A DNA stretch of 36,924 nt from an uncultured Akkermansia sp. Its GTDB lineage: Bacteria; Verrucomicrobiota; Verrucomicrobiia; Verrucomicrobiales; Akkermansiaceae. The notes under the pieces are model-generated. The model had not been told where the DNA came from, did not search any database, and was given only the letters and a program-made list of their open reading frames with translations. How positions within the stretch are numbered: position 1 is the stretch's first letter; each line of letters begins with the position of its first letter. The stretch lies in contig CANRLM010000021.1 in assembly GCA_947631435.1 (NCBI GenBank), forward strand, positions 1 through 36,924. The letters are read 5' to 3'. The position numbers were made by a program, and so were the translations under genes. Shown here piece after piece: positions 8,529 to 17,542 of the stretch.

Positions 8529-11102
8529 TCAGGAAGCTACGACATTCACAAGGCGTCCCGGAACCACGATGACTTTGCGCACGGTAAGACCGGCGGTGAA
8601 TTCCTGCACGCGCGGGGAAGCGAGGGCGGCCTGCTCCATTGCAGCGCGGTCGGCATCCTTCGGCATTTGCAATTTATCACGCAGTTTTCCGTTCACTTGC
8701 AGCACAATTTCCACAGTGTTTTCCACGAGGAAATCCGGGTTGAAGCCGGGCCAGTCTTGCAGGGCGAGCTGCGGCGTCGGCAGCTCGGTAAACTTCGTAC
8801 GCAAGCGGCTGTATAATTCTTCCGTGATATGCGGAGCAAAGGGGTTGAGCACATGCAGGAGCCCCACATAATCCGCAACGCACACACTCTCCGCACTCGT
8901 CATGGCGTTGGTGCACTCCATCATCTTGGAGATCGCGGTGTTGAAGCTCATGGCTTCGATGTCCTCCGTAACTTTTTTGAGGGTACGGTGCAGCTCTTTG
9001 CGGGCGGGGGTGAGGCCGGTGTCCGCGGTTGTGAGCTTATCGGAAAGGGTCCAATTACCCTCCTGATTCTCGACCATGGCTAGACGCCAGACGCGAGCGA
9101 GGAAGCGGCTGATGCCTTCCACTCCTTTGGTTGCCCAGGGTTTTACTTCCTTGAGCGGCCCCATGAACATCTCGTAAAGACGAATGGCATCTGCGCCATA
9201 TTCGCGTACGATGTCATCCGGGTTCACGACATTGCCGCGACTCTTGCTCATCTTCTGTCCATCTTCTCCGAGGATAAGCCCCTGGTTCACCAGCTTGTTG
9301 AAGGGCTCCGGGGTGGAGACGAGGCCGTAATCGTAGAGCACCTTGTGCCAGAAACGCGCGTAGAGCAGGTGCAACACGGCGTGCTCGGTACCGCCCACGT
9401 ACAGGTCCACTCCGCCGGGATTGCCCGTGGAGCTCATCCAGTATTTCTCTGCTTCCGGAGAGATGAATTGCGTGTCGTTGTGCGGATCCAGGTAGCGCAG
9501 GTAGTACCAGCATGAGCCCGCCCATTGCGGCATGGTGTTGGTTTCGCGTGTGAAGCGGTCAGAGTAGTGAATCCAATCTTCAGCTTTCACCAGCGGGCCG
9601 CGTGGATCACCACTCGGCTTGAAGTCTTTCATCTCCGGCTGGAGCAGGGGAAGCTCGCTCTCCGAGAGCGGGTGGTGCAACCCCGTCTCTTTGTCCCACA
9701 GAATGGGGAAGGGTTCTCCCCAGTACCGCTGGCGACTGAAGAGCCAGTCACGCAGTTTGTAATTGACTTTGCCGCGCCCGTTGCCCGCTTCCTCCAGCTT
9801 GCGGATCATGGTGGCCTTTGCTTCCGGTACACTCAGACCATCAAGGTATTCGGAGTTGACCATCGTGCCATCGTATCCGCAGAAGTCCTGCCATGGCGTG
9901 GCAGGGTTGTCCGGCTGCACGACCTGAATGATCGGCAGACCGAATTTCGTGGCAAATTCGTAGTCGCGTTCATCGTGAGCCGGTACCGCCATGATGGCTC
10001 CCGTGCCGTAGCCTGTGAGCACGTAGTCTGCGATCCAGACGGGCACTTCCTTGCCGTTCACCGGATTTACGGCATACGCTCCGGTGAACACGCCGGTCTT
10101 TTCTTTGGAGAGATCAGTGCGCTCTAGGTCGCTCTTTTCCGCGCAGGCTGCTTTGTACGCGCGCACGGCATCGATCTGTTCCGGTGTGGCGATCTGCTCC
10201 ACGAGTTCGTGTTTCGGAGAGAGCACCATGTACGTGGCGCCAAAGAGGGTGTCCGGTCGGGTGGTGTAAACGGTGATTTTGTGCTGCCCGCATGTGAAGA
10301 CTACCTCTGCCCCGGTAGACTTGCCAATCCAGTTGCGCTGTAGCAGCTTAATGCTTTCCGGCCAGTCGAGGGTTTCCAGTTCATCAATGAGGCGCTCGGC
10401 ATAGGCGGTGATGCGCAGCATCCACTGGCGCAGCTTGCGACGCTCAATCGTAAACCCTTTGCTGCGCCACTCTTCCGCCTCTTCATTGGCCAGTACGGTT
10501 CCCATGTCCGGTGACCAATTGACCATGCCTTCCGCTACGTACGCCAGGCGCACGGCGTCAATTTGTTCACGAGTCCATCCCTGCGATTCCAATTCGCTCA
10601 CCGGGCGCGCTTTCTTTGCCGTCTCGTCGTAGTAAGAGTTGTAAAGGAGCAGGAAAATCCACTGTGTCCAGCGCACATATTTCGGATCTGTGGTTGCGAT
10701 TTCGCGGTCCCAGTCGTACGAAAAACCAAGCATCTTGAGCTGGCGGCGGAAGTTGTCGATGTTAGCCGCCGTCGTCACCGCCGGGTGCTGTCCCGTCTTG
10801 ATAGCGTATTGCTCCGCCGGCAGACCGAAAGAATCCCACCCCATGGGATGGAGGACGTTGTACCCTTTGCGCCTCAGGTAGCGACTCACGATGTCCGTGG
10901 CGGTGTAGCCCTCCGGATGCCCTACATGCAGCCCCGCCCCGCTGGGGTACGGAAACATGTCCAGGATGTAACGCTTGGGCTTAGAGACATCAAAATCCGG
11001 GTCACCGGGATTGCCCACGTGGAAGGTTTTTTGCTCATCCCAGACCTTCTGCCAGGCGGGCTCAAACTCATCGAACGGGTACGGTTTTTTACGATCTGCC
11101 AT
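8529..11102 (-). CDS. leuS: Leucyl-tRNA synthetase
   Basis: A class I aminoacyl-tRNA synthetase that charges tRNA-Leu in the cytoplasm. It has 857 residues, the normal bacterial length. The HIGH-type motif is HVGH (59-62), within [17 protein letters not shown]. The KMSKS motif is at 617-621. The CP1 editing domain is present, with [14 protein letters not shown] and [17 protein letters not shown], whose Asp and Thr residues are those used for hydrolysing mischarged tRNA. The only sensible start is the ATG at 11102. A candidate promoter at 11113-11141 would place the RNA start only about 3 bases before that ATG. It is followed by ogt after 19 bases. Confidence 0.97.
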   Translation of the reverse strand: MADRKKPYPFDEFEPAWQKVWDEQKTFHVGNPGDPDFDVSKPKRYILDMFPYPSGAGLHVGHPEGYTATDIVSRYLRRKGYNVLHPMGWDSFGLPAEQYAIKTGQHPAVTTAANIDNFRRQLKMLGFSYDWDREIATTDPKYVRWTQWIFLLLYNSYYDETAKKARPVSELESQGWTREQIDAVRLAYVAEGMVNWSPDMGTVLANEEAEEWRSKGFTIERRKLRQWMLRITAYAERLIDELETLDWPESIKLLQRNWIGKSTGAEVVFTCGQHKITVYTTRPDTLFGATYMVLSPKHELVEQIATPEQIDAVRAYKAACAEKSDLERTDLSKEKTGVFTGAYAVNPVNGKEVPVWIADYVLTGYGTGAIMAVPAHDERDYEFATKFGLPIIQVVQPDNPATPWQDFCGYDGTMVNSEYLDGLSVPEAKATMIRKLEEAGNGRGKVNYKLRDWLFSRQRYWGEPFPILWDKETGLHHPLSESELPLLQPEMKDFKPSGDPRGPLVKAEDWIHYSDRFTRETNTMPQWAGSCWYYLRYLDPHNDTQFISPEAEKYWMSSTGNPGGVDLYVGGTEHAVLHLLYARFWHKVLYDYGLVSTPEPFNKLVNQGLILGEDGQKMSKSRGNVVNPDDIVREYGADAIRLYEMFMGPLKEVKPWATKGVEGISRFLARVWRLAMVENQEGNWTLSDKLTTADTGLTPARKELHRTLKKVTEDIEAMSFNTAISKMMECTNAMTSAESVCVADYVGLLHVLNPFAPHITEELYSRLRTKFTELPTPQLALQDWPGFNPDFLVENTVEIVLQVNGKLRDKLQMPKDADRAAMEQAALASPRVQEFTAGLTVRKVIVVPGRLVNVVAS

Positions 11103-11103
11103 G

Positions 11104-11141
11104 TTGCGGGCGAGTGTACGCCACTACGCCCGCAAAATCAA
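11104..11141 (-). promoter_or_regulatory. leuS promoter with inverted repeat over the -10; near-leaderless start
   Basis: On the minus strand, TTGATT (11136-11141), a 17-base spacer and TACACT (11113-11118) form a plausible promoter. The RNA would begin about 3 bases before the leuS ATG. An inverted repeat spans the -10: TTGCGGGCG at 11104-11112 pairs with CGCCCGCAA at 11127-11135, and an inner AGTG/CACT extends the stem. It could be an operator, or, if transcription starts further upstream, a hairpin masking the start codon. The core GCGTACACTCGC also occurs at the promoter at 18198-18232. Confidence 0.5.
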
Positions 11142-11213
11142 GCCCAATTACGCATTTCAAACAACGAAACACGGAAGAGGGAAAGCGAAAAATCAGACCC
11201 TTTCTGCTCGCAA

Positions 11214-11227
11214 ATACTCCGGAGTAT
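11214..11227. repeat. Perfect 14-base palindrome between thioredoxin-like gene and leuS
   Basis: ATACTCCGGAGTAT reads the same on both strands. It lies in the 152-base gap between the thioredoxin-like gene and leuS, 28 bases past the former's stop. With no loop and no following T-run it is not an obvious terminator; a protein-binding site is possible. Confidence 0.35.
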
Positions 11228-11254
11228 CTATTTGTCCCGTTTCAGGGAAGCAAC

Positions 11255-11869
11255 CTACTTTTCGACTTTGCTGTTTTTGCTCTCCTTCTTGGGCTTTTGT
11301 TTGATGAGCTTTTTCCACTGCCAGACGAGGCCAACGCCACCGGCTTCAATGAGTTGTCCCTTAGCATTGACGAAGGCGGCATGGGGAATTCCTCGTACCT
11401 CTACGAACCCGGGGAGCTCCCTTCCTTCCTTGTGCATCACGCCGGGGAAGGGAGCCTTGAAAGTCTGAAGAAACCCCTGCGAGGCCTCCTTGTTTCTGTC
11501 ACACCCAATGAGGATAATTTCCACCTTATCCTTTTTCATCTCCGGGTAAATCTTGACGATGTTCGGCATTGCTTTGACGCAGTGGGGGCAATAGCTACCA
11601 GATTGCAGATAAAAGAAGAATTTGGCCTTCTTGTCGGGCTCAGCGTTGAAGACATCCATCTCGCTGAGGGAGCTCATCACAGACTTCTTTTTCTTTGAGG
11701 TTGCCTTTTTCTTCTTTGCGGACTTGGAGGAGTCGCCAGAATCATTGGTTTCAGATTCACCGGATCCGGTGTTAGTCGGAGTGTCAGTATCGTCTTGTGC
11801 CGGGGCTGTTACGCAGATGCACAGCGCCAGTAACAGCACCTTGCTGAGTGTGATGAGCGTTGCTTTCAT
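11255..11869 (-). CDS. Exported thioredoxin-fold protein (TlpA-like)
   Basis: A 204-residue protein with an N-terminal signal peptide (hydrophobic VLLLALCICVTAPA, likely cut near APA-QD). A Ser/Thr/Asp and then Lys-rich linker (residues 25-65) follows, then a thioredoxin fold. The redox motif is YCPHC with flanking SGS, near residues 93-97. A cis-proline candidate lies in VRGIPHAAFVNAKG. It probably works as a periplasmic disulfide reductase or oxidase; the exact partner is unknown. It lies 36 bases downstream of the GH95 gene and 152 bases upstream of leuS, all on the minus strand. The tail is again Lys-rich (KPKKESKNSK). A palindrome, ATACTCCGGAGTAT (11214-11227), follows the stop. Confidence 0.82.
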   Translation of the reverse strand: MKATLITLSKVLLLALCICVTAPAQDDTDTPTNTGSGESETNDSGDSSKSAKKKKATSKKKKSVMSSLSEMDVFNAEPDKKAKFFFYLQSGSYCPHCVKAMPNIVKIYPEMKKDKVEIILIGCDRNKEASQGFLQTFKAPFPGVMHKEGRELPGFVEVRGIPHAAFVNAKGQLIEAGGVGLVWQWKKLIKQKPKKESKNSKVEK

Positions 11870-11905
11870 GTCAACTCTGTTGTGTATCGTATTTGACTGA
11901 ATAGG

Positions 11906-14401
11906 TCAATCAGAATATTTCGTCTGTTTTGTTTTTTTATTCTTCTTAGCAGTTGCCAGGGGTTTTGCCGTCGCGCTCTTCTCTTCTCCATTCACAAGGA
12001 GGGTGACCGGTTTTTCCGGTGTGGCAGAATAAACCGTGTAGTTTTCGACTTTTCCATCCTTCCAGGAGAAATCCAGGGTGATATTTCCCCGGGCGCGCAG
12101 GCCCTTTACCGACCCGTCCTTCCATTCTTCCGGCAAAGCCGGCAGCAGTTCGATGATGCCATCATGACTTTGCAGCAGCATTTCAGCAATCGCCGCAGTC
12201 ATGCCGTATGTGCCATCCATCTGCATGGGAGGATGCGTGGCAAGGAAGTTGTAGAGGATGTTGAACCGCAACAGGCTGCTCACCATCTCGTGAGCATGCT
12301 CACCATCGTGGAAACGCGCATAGAGGGCGGCGCGCCAGGGCCAGGTCCAGCTGCGGCGATTGTCTCCGCTGTTGCCGCGTAATTCCAGGCTCTTCGCTGC
12401 GGCTTTCATGAAATCCGGTGTCGATCGCGCTGTGATAGTCGATCCCGGGTACACACCGATGAGGTGGGAGGTGTGGCGGTGACCTGTAACCATATCCGGG
12501 CGATCAACGATCCACTCCTGCAGGTAGCCTCCTTCCGCCACGCGATTGCCTACGAGACGTTGCTTTTTGTCCTGCAATGTTTTCGCCCATGGTCTGTCCA
12601 CCTTAAGAATTTTTGCTGCCTGAATAGTGAAACCGAAGAGCTCGCGAATGAGTTGTTGATCATGCATGACGCCATCCTCCAAGGGACCATGCTCATGGGA
12701 CCATCCCTTCGGCGCGACGAGTGAGTCAGCTTTAATTTCCTTGAGTTCAGGATGCTGTTTCGGATCAAGCGGTTTATTGCCGGATTCGAGCCCCTTGCCG
12801 CCGGCGCCGATTACTTTGAGGCGGTCTTCCCAAAATTGAGAGACATTTTTGAAAACAGGGTAGGCCTGCTTTTTGAGGAATTTTGTGTCCTGGGTGAAGA
12901 GGTAGTGCTCCCACATGTGCAGGGCGTACCACGCATTCACCGGCATATTCCATTGGGTCCAGCCGCCACCGCCCCAGGGATTCTGCGAGACACGAGTAGT
13001 CCATCCTCTCGTCTGTTCTCCGAAAGCCTTCCTCGTGGTTTCCGCCAGTGGTTCCTGCATCACGTAGATGAAGTCCATCAATGGCTCATGGCACTCCGAA
13101 AGATTGGTCACTTCCGCTCCCCAATAACACATTTGCAGGTTGATGTTCGTGTGGTAGTCGCAGGCCCAGGGAGCGTGTACCATGGCGTTCCATATTCCTT
13201 GCAAATTCATGGGCAAATTCCCCGGTCGTGATCCGCTGATGAGCATGTAGCGTCCAAATTGGAAGAGCAGGGCTTCCAACTCCGAATCAGTCTGATCTTT
13301 TTTGTAGGCTTCAAGGCGTTCGTTGGTAGGCATGCTTTTGCGATCCTCAGGCGTACCTGAGTCGAACCGCAGCGCAACGCGGTTGAACAAAGAACGATAA
13401 TTCTTGACGTGGCGTTTGTGAAGAGTAGCGAGATCAATCTTGCGTGCAGCGGCAAGTGTACGGGCGTTGCTTTTGTCCGGAGGTTCGCCTTTCCAGCCCG
13501 CCTTAGGATCCATTTTGTAATCCGTTGCGAGGGAGATAAGCACGGTGAACTTTGTCGCGTCTCGCACTTTGAGATAGGGCGCTTTTGTGCCGTCGTACAC
13601 AGGATGTTGTCCATTTCCTTTCCCCTCATAAGTGACTTCGAGTTTCGCACACGGACCACTTATGGAACAGGTTCCATCTTCAGTCAGGACGAGGAGCCGA
13701 CCCTCAAACTTTTCACCATTCGCCAATGTTCCGGACATGATGAGTTCGTTCGTTCCCGCTTTGGCATATTTCACCGTGTGGAAGGGGAGCAGGGCGATGT
13801 CTGCATTGAGTTTCCCCGGTTGATCAACTTTGGCGCTGTACACGATAATATCATCCGGATTGCTGGCGAATGACATGCGCTCGTGTTTGATAAGCTTATC
13901 ACCGCGCTTTTCCGTGTAAGAGACACGCGATGTAGCGTCCATCAGATTAAGGCTACGCTCAAAATCGCTGATTTCCCCCGGAGTGTCGTAGCGTACAAAA
14001 AGCTGGGCGAAAGGTTGGTAGCTGCCGAATTCTTCCTGATTTGATAGGGGACCGTAAGCGTACCCCGAGCCATTGTTTGCGGTGTTTGGTCCGCCTGTCC
14101 AAAGGCTCACCTCATTCAGCACGAGGCAGTCCAGAGGCTGCCCATCGTAGAGAGTGGCGCCGATGCGACCATTGCCGATGGCCAGGGTGCGACTTTCCCA
14201 TGTTCCATAATTGGCGGTGTTGCTTTTGCTACGGGCCGCATCGTCGTTATTCCACGGCAGGTTGGGGGCATCCACAGGTCCGGGTTCGCGGTACCAGAGG
14301 GTGAGGTCGTGTTCTTTTCCCTCAGCTGCAGCCGGAGCAGGAAGCATCCAAATGAGCAAGGGGAAAAGGAGGGAGGTTATCAGGAGGCGGGTTGTATTCA
14401 T
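11906..14401 (-). CDS. GH95 glycoside hydrolase, probable alpha-L-fucosidase
   Basis: A secreted 831-residue enzyme. The signal peptide is TTRLLITSLLFPLLIWMLP with APAAA before a likely cut near residue 26. The N-terminal domain (about 30-280) has AIGNGRIGATLYDGQP and LNEVSLWTGGP, hallmarks of GH95. The helical catalytic domain follows, with NLPMNLQGIWN and the DYHTNINLQMCYWGAE block holding the conserved Asn pair. A Glu in SHEHGPLEDG is the candidate acid, and MDGTYGMTAAIAEMLLQ carries the conserved Asp. GH95 members mostly release alpha-1,2-linked fucose (some act on galactose), with inversion. This fits use of host mucin or milk glycans. It follows recN by 15 bases and precedes a thioredoxin-like gene, an unusual setting with no transporter nearby. 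Confidence 0.92.
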   Translation of the reverse strand: MNTTRLLITSLLFPLLIWMLPAPAAAEGKEHDLTLWYREPGPVDAPNLPWNNDDAARSKSNTANYGTWESRTLAIGNGRIGATLYDGQPLDCLVLNEVSLWTGGPNTANNGSGYAYGPLSNQEEFGSYQPFAQLFVRYDTPGEISDFERSLNLMDATSRVSYTEKRGDKLIKHERMSFASNPDDIIVYSAKVDQPGKLNADIALLPFHTVKYAKAGTNELIMSGTLANGEKFEGRLLVLTEDGTCSISGPCAKLEVTYEGKGNGQHPVYDGTKAPYLKVRDATKFTVLISLATDYKMDPKAGWKGEPPDKSNARTLAAARKIDLATLHKRHVKNYRSLFNRVALRFDSGTPEDRKSMPTNERLEAYKKDQTDSELEALLFQFGRYMLISGSRPGNLPMNLQGIWNAMVHAPWACDYHTNINLQMCYWGAEVTNLSECHEPLMDFIYVMQEPLAETTRKAFGEQTRGWTTRVSQNPWGGGGWTQWNMPVNAWYALHMWEHYLFTQDTKFLKKQAYPVFKNVSQFWEDRLKVIGAGGKGLESGNKPLDPKQHPELKEIKADSLVAPKGWSHEHGPLEDGVMHDQQLIRELFGFTIQAAKILKVDRPWAKTLQDKKQRLVGNRVAEGGYLQEWIVDRPDMVTGHRHTSHLIGVYPGSTITARSTPDFMKAAAKSLELRGNSGDNRRSWTWPWRAALYARFHDGEHAHEMVSSLLRFNILYNFLATHPPMQMDGTYGMTAAIAEMLLQSHDGIIELLPALPEEWKDGSVKGLRARGNITLDFSWKDGKVENYTVYSATPEKPVTLLVNGEEKSATAKPLATAKKNKKTKQTKYSD

Positions 14402-14416
14402 GTGATGAAGGATTTA

Positions 14417-16069
14417 TCAATTTTTAAGCAAACTGCGAGCGTGTGCTTCGGCAGCGGAGCCGCTGCTGCCGAGCATTCGAACGAGTTCCGCGATGCGCGT
14501 TTTCTCACGGAGTTCAACGAGCCGCGATACGCTGCGGCCCTGCTTGATTTCTTTCGAGATAAGATAGTGGTGTGCAGCCAGAGCTGCTACTTGTGGGAAG
14601 TGTGTGATGGCGATAACTTGGCGGTCGCGCCCGAGCTCCTGCATTTTCTTCCCCACGGCGCGGGCGATTTCGCCGCCTACGTTGGCATCAATTTCATCGA
14701 AGATGAGCAGGGGGGTGTCGTCCTGCTTCGCCAGTGCGCTCTTGAGAGCAAGCATCACGCGAGCCAGCTCGCCGCCGGAAGCGATTTGACGCAGCGGTTT
14801 CAGCGGTTCACCGGGATTGGGACCGAAGAGGAACTCGACATTTTCTGCCCCGTGGGGTCCGGGTTCCGCCGATGGTTCAAGTTCCACGCGGAAGAGCGCC
14901 TGTCGAAAGCCGAGATGCTCCGCGTGTGTGAGGAACGTTTTCTCCAGCTTTGTTATGGCCTTGCGACGTTTGGAGCTCAGCTTGTTCGCCGCGGCAGTAA
15001 GTTCTTCTTTTCGTGCTTTTACGTTCTGCTCGAGCTCTGCGAGTCGTTCATCGCGGCGTTCCATTCCTTCCAGTTTTTCACGACAGGTTTGCAGATGCGC
15101 CATGATGCTCTCGTAGTCCGAGCCATATTTCCGGCGCAGAGTGTCCAACTGAGCGATGCGCTCTTCCAGCTTCGCGAGCTGCTCGGGATCACTTTCAAGG
15201 GCATCCAGGTAATCCTGTGCAGAGGCTGTCACTTCGTCCAGATTTGCCACGGCTTCTTCCAGTGGTTGAAGCCACCTTGCGCAGGAACCATCCATCCGTT
15301 CCAGTTCTCGCGCTTGTCGCACTGCTCGCCGCAGGATATCCAGCGCCGAGCCGTCGCCGCCATCCAGCAGAGCGGGCAGGGGGGCTGCCGTGTCGTGCAG
15401 GCGACCGGCATTTCTTGCACGCTGCCAACGTTCCTCCAGGGTTTGAACCTCTTCCGCCGTGAATTCGGCGGTCTCGATTTCGGCAATCTGGTGGCGCAGG
15501 AAGTCGAGTTCGCGCTCGTTGGCGGCTTCGCTCTGAGCAAGTTCTCTGTACTCCTTCGCCGCTTGCTGCCAGGCGTGGTAGGCCTGCGTGTACGCGCCTA
15601 CTTCTTCCGATGCCTCTGCAAACGCGTCCAGTAGCGCAAGCTGCCTTTCGCGGTTCGTAAGGCCCCGGGCGGAATCCGGATGATGCATGTCCACGAGACC
15701 GCTGCTGATCCGGCGCAGGAGGGAGAGGGTGACGGGCGAGTTGTTGATGAATTGGCGATTGCCGGAAGGAGTGATGATGCGGCGGATGATCAGCTCTCCC
15801 TGTTCGCAGGGCGGCGCGCCGGCTTCCTCGAGCTGCGCGTTGATGTCCTCCGGGCGCGAGAGTTGGAAGAGAGCTTCCAGCGTGCATTGCGTTTCTCCGC
15901 TTCGGATGCAAGTCTTATCCGCCCGGTCTCCAAGGACCAGTGAAATGCCGCCTATGATGACCGACTTGCCCGCGCCGGTTTCGCCGGTGATGCTCAGAAA
16001 TCCCGCACCCGGCTCCCATACCAGCTCATCGACCAGGGCCAGGTTGCGTATCTTGAGCAGCGCGAGCAT
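14417..16069 (-). CDS. recN: DNA repair protein RecN
   Basis: An SMC-like ATPase that helps hold broken DNA ends during recombinational repair. The Walker A is GETGAGKS (residues 29-36). Long coiled-coil arms fill the middle (about 150-380), and the C-terminus has SGGELARVMLALK (ABC signature) and LLIFDEIDANVGG (Walker B). The frame is open from an ATG at 16090, but I chose the ATG at 16069. It gives the canonical MLALLKIRNLALV start and a 550-residue length, has a GGAA element upstream, and falls after the predicted RNA start (about 16086). It is first in a minus-strand run with GH95, the thioredoxin-like gene, leuS and ogt. Confidence 0.94.
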   Translation of the reverse strand: MLALLKIRNLALVDELVWEPGAGFLSITGETGAGKSVIIGGISLVLGDRADKTCIRSGETQCTLEALFQLSRPEDINAQLEEAGAPPCEQGELIIRRIITPSGNRQFINNSPVTLSLLRRISSGLVDMHHPDSARGLTNRERQLALLDAFAEASEEVGAYTQAYHAWQQAAKEYRELAQSEAANERELDFLRHQIAEIETAEFTAEEVQTLEERWQRARNAGRLHDTAAPLPALLDGGDGSALDILRRAVRQARELERMDGSCARWLQPLEEAVANLDEVTASAQDYLDALESDPEQLAKLEERIAQLDTLRRKYGSDYESIMAHLQTCREKLEGMERRDERLAELEQNVKARKEELTAAANKLSSKRRKAITKLEKTFLTHAEHLGFRQALFRVELEPSAEPGPHGAENVEFLFGPNPGEPLKPLRQIASGGELARVMLALKSALAKQDDTPLLIFDEIDANVGGEIARAVGKKMQELGRDRQVIAITHFPQVAALAAHHYLISKEIKQGRSVSRLVELREKTRIAELVRMLGSSGSAAEAHARSLLKN

Positions 16070-16091
16070 AATTTGCTTTCCGTTCGACATC

Positions 16092-16120
16092 CATTATGCC
16101 ATAATGCCGCCGGAAAGCAA
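16092..16120 (-). promoter_or_regulatory. recN promoter with 7-base inverted repeat
   Basis: On the minus strand, TTGCTT (16115-16120), a 16-base spacer and CATAAT (16093-16098) form a candidate recN promoter. The -10 lies in a perfect inverted repeat, CATTATG-C-CATAATG (16092-16106). This sits in the 67-base gap between recN and the divergent metallo-hydrolase, so a bound regulator could affect both genes. Confidence 0.4.
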
Positions 16121-16136
16121 TCCTCAATGTTAGCGT

Positions 16137-16913
16137 ATGAAGGTTCTTTTTCTCGGCAGCGGCACGTCCACGGGAGTTCCCGTGATCGGCTGCCGTTGCG
16201 AGGTCTGCACCTCCACTGATCCTCGCAACAAGCGCCTGCGTTCATCGGTGCTCGTTGCAACGCATTCTACGAGGTTGCTTGTGGATTCCGGACCCGACCT
16301 GAGGGCGCAGGCTCTCAAGTTTGGCTTCACCGCCATTGATGCCGTGATTTACACGCATGAGCACCTCGACCACGTGGCGGGGTTCGACGATTTGCGCGCC
16401 TTCTGCTGGGAGAGGGATGAGCTGCTGCCGCTCTACGCCGGGGAGGGGTGTCTCGCTCGCTTGCGGGCGATGTATCCCTGGGCTCTTGCGGAGGAGCAGA
16501 CGTACCGGGGCTATGTGCGTGCCCGTTGCCTCTGTCATGGCGGTGCAGCCTTCCGCGTGGGCGACATCGAGGTGCAGCCTGTGCGCGTTATTCACGCTGC
16601 TGTGGAGACTTATGGCTACGTCTTCCGGAGTGCTGACGGCGCTTCGTTTGGCTATGTTCCGGATATCAAGGAGCTGCCGCCGGAATCTGCCCCGATGCTG
16701 CGAGGGCTGGACGCTCTGGCGATGGATGGTCTCTGCTTCCCGCCGCACCGTACGCACTTGTGTGTGGATGAGACAGTGGCGCTCATGCGTGAGCTCAAAC
16801 CAGGACGCGGCTACATCACCCACTCCGGTCACCGCCTGGAATACGGCGCGCTGGCCGCCTATCTTCCGGACGTCATTTCTCCGGCTTACGACGGACTCGA
16901 GCTCTGCCTCTGA
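16137..16913 (+). CDS. MBL-fold metallo-hydrolase, PhnP-like
   Basis: A 258-residue metallo-beta-lactamase-fold hydrolase. It opens with LFLGSGTSTGVPVIGC, then a CxxC pair (CEVC, residues 21-24) like the structural zinc site of PhnP. The active-site motif is THEHLDH (73-79). Further metal ligands are likely near HAAVETYGY, and the GHRLEYG end is typical of the family. PhnP cleaves cyclic phosphodiesters, so a phosphoribosyl cyclic phosphodiesterase or a related cyclic-nucleotide activity is plausible; no other phn genes are seen. It diverges from recN across a 67-base gap. Its 3' end overlaps the convergent acetyltransferase gene by 28 bases. No Shine-Dalgarno site is obvious. Confidence 0.88.
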   Translation: MKVLFLGSGTSTGVPVIGCRCEVCTSTDPRNKRLRSSVLVATHSTRLLVDSGPDLRAQALKFGFTAIDAVIYTHEHLDHVAGFDDLRAFCWERDELLPLYAGEGCLARLRAMYPWALAEEQTYRGYVRARCLCHGGAAFRVGDIEVQPVRVIHAAVETYGYVFRSADGASFGYVPDIKELPPESAPMLRGLDALAMDGLCFPPHRTHLCVDETVALMRELKPGRGYITHSGHRLEYGALAAYLPDVISPAYDGLELCL

Positions 16914-17479
16914 TCATCAATGCTGCGCAGCATTTTGGCAGGTATCCCGCCTACGATGGCGCGCGCCGGGACGTCCCTGGTCACTACTGCGCCGGCAGCG
17001 ATGACGGCATGGTCTCCAATGGTGACCCCGGACAGAACTGTCGCGCGGGCTCCCAGCCATACCCCGCGACCTATGCGGATGGGGGCGTGGGAAAGATTTT
17101 GCCGACGCTCGGGGGCAAGGTGGTGATTGAGTGTGGCGAGGATAACGCTGTGGCCGATCAGGCAGCCGTCTCCGATGTAGATGCCGCCCTGATCCTGAAA
17201 CTGACAGCAGGAGTTGATGAATACGCGCTTCCCGATGTGAATATTGCGACCGAAGTCGGTGTAGAAGGGAGGGAAGAGGGTGAAGGTGTCATCCGGTTCC
17301 TGCTCCGTAAGTTGCGCAAAGAGTTTCTGGACCTCCTGCGGCGTGTGGTAGGCGTTGTTCAGTTCGCACAAGATGCGCCGTGCGGCGTCACTCTGCGCTC
17401 GCATGAAAGAAATCATCTCTTCTCCTTCCAGCGGCTCTCCCGCTGCTATCTTCCGGCGAAATATCTCAAGCGTCATCAT
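16886..17479 (-). CDS. Sugar O-acetyltransferase (maltose/galactoside acetyltransferase type)
   Basis: A 197-residue left-handed beta-helix acetyltransferase. The N-terminal helical domain (about 5-65), with EMISFMRAQSDAARRILCELN, is the Mac/LacA/Maa type. Hexapeptide repeats then run from IHIGKRVFINS through GDGCLIGHSVILATLNH (containing the catalytic-type His) to IGRGVWLGARATVLSGVTIGDHAVIAAGAVVTRDVPARAIVGG. It would move an acetyl group from acetyl-CoA to a free sugar in the cytoplasm. The gene starts at a tandem ATG (17479/17476) about 27 bases after a predicted RNA start. Its end overlaps the convergent metallo-hydrolase. The sugar substrate cannot be assigned. Confidence 0.92.
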   Translation of the reverse strand: MMTLEIFRRKIAAGEPLEGEEMISFMRAQSDAARRILCELNNAYHTPQEVQKLFAQLTEQEPDDTFTLFPPFYTDFGRNIHIGKRVFINSCCQFQDQGGIYIGDGCLIGHSVILATLNHHLAPERRQNLSHAPIRIGRGVWLGARATVLSGVTIGDHAVIAAGAVVTRDVPARAIVGGIPAKMLRSIDDQRQSSSPS

Positions 17480-17512
17480 AGACTTTCTCAGGGGGGCGGC
17501 TCAACTCCCGCG

Positions 17513-17542
17513 CTTATATCACGAGTCGTGTTTTGTTGTCAA
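17513..17542 (-). promoter_or_regulatory. Acetyltransferase promoter with operator-like palindrome
   Basis: On the minus strand, a perfect TTGACA -35 (17537-17542), an 18-base spacer and TATAAG (17513-17518). The spacer contains the 11-base palindrome CACGA-G-TCGTG (17520-17530), a natural place for a repressor to bind. The RNA would begin near 17506, leaving a leader of about 27 bases. Confidence 0.6.

Noticed and set aside
14309..15634. Open frame of 441 codons on the plus strand
   Set aside because: Antisense to recN and the start of GH95, both well supported; no motifs.
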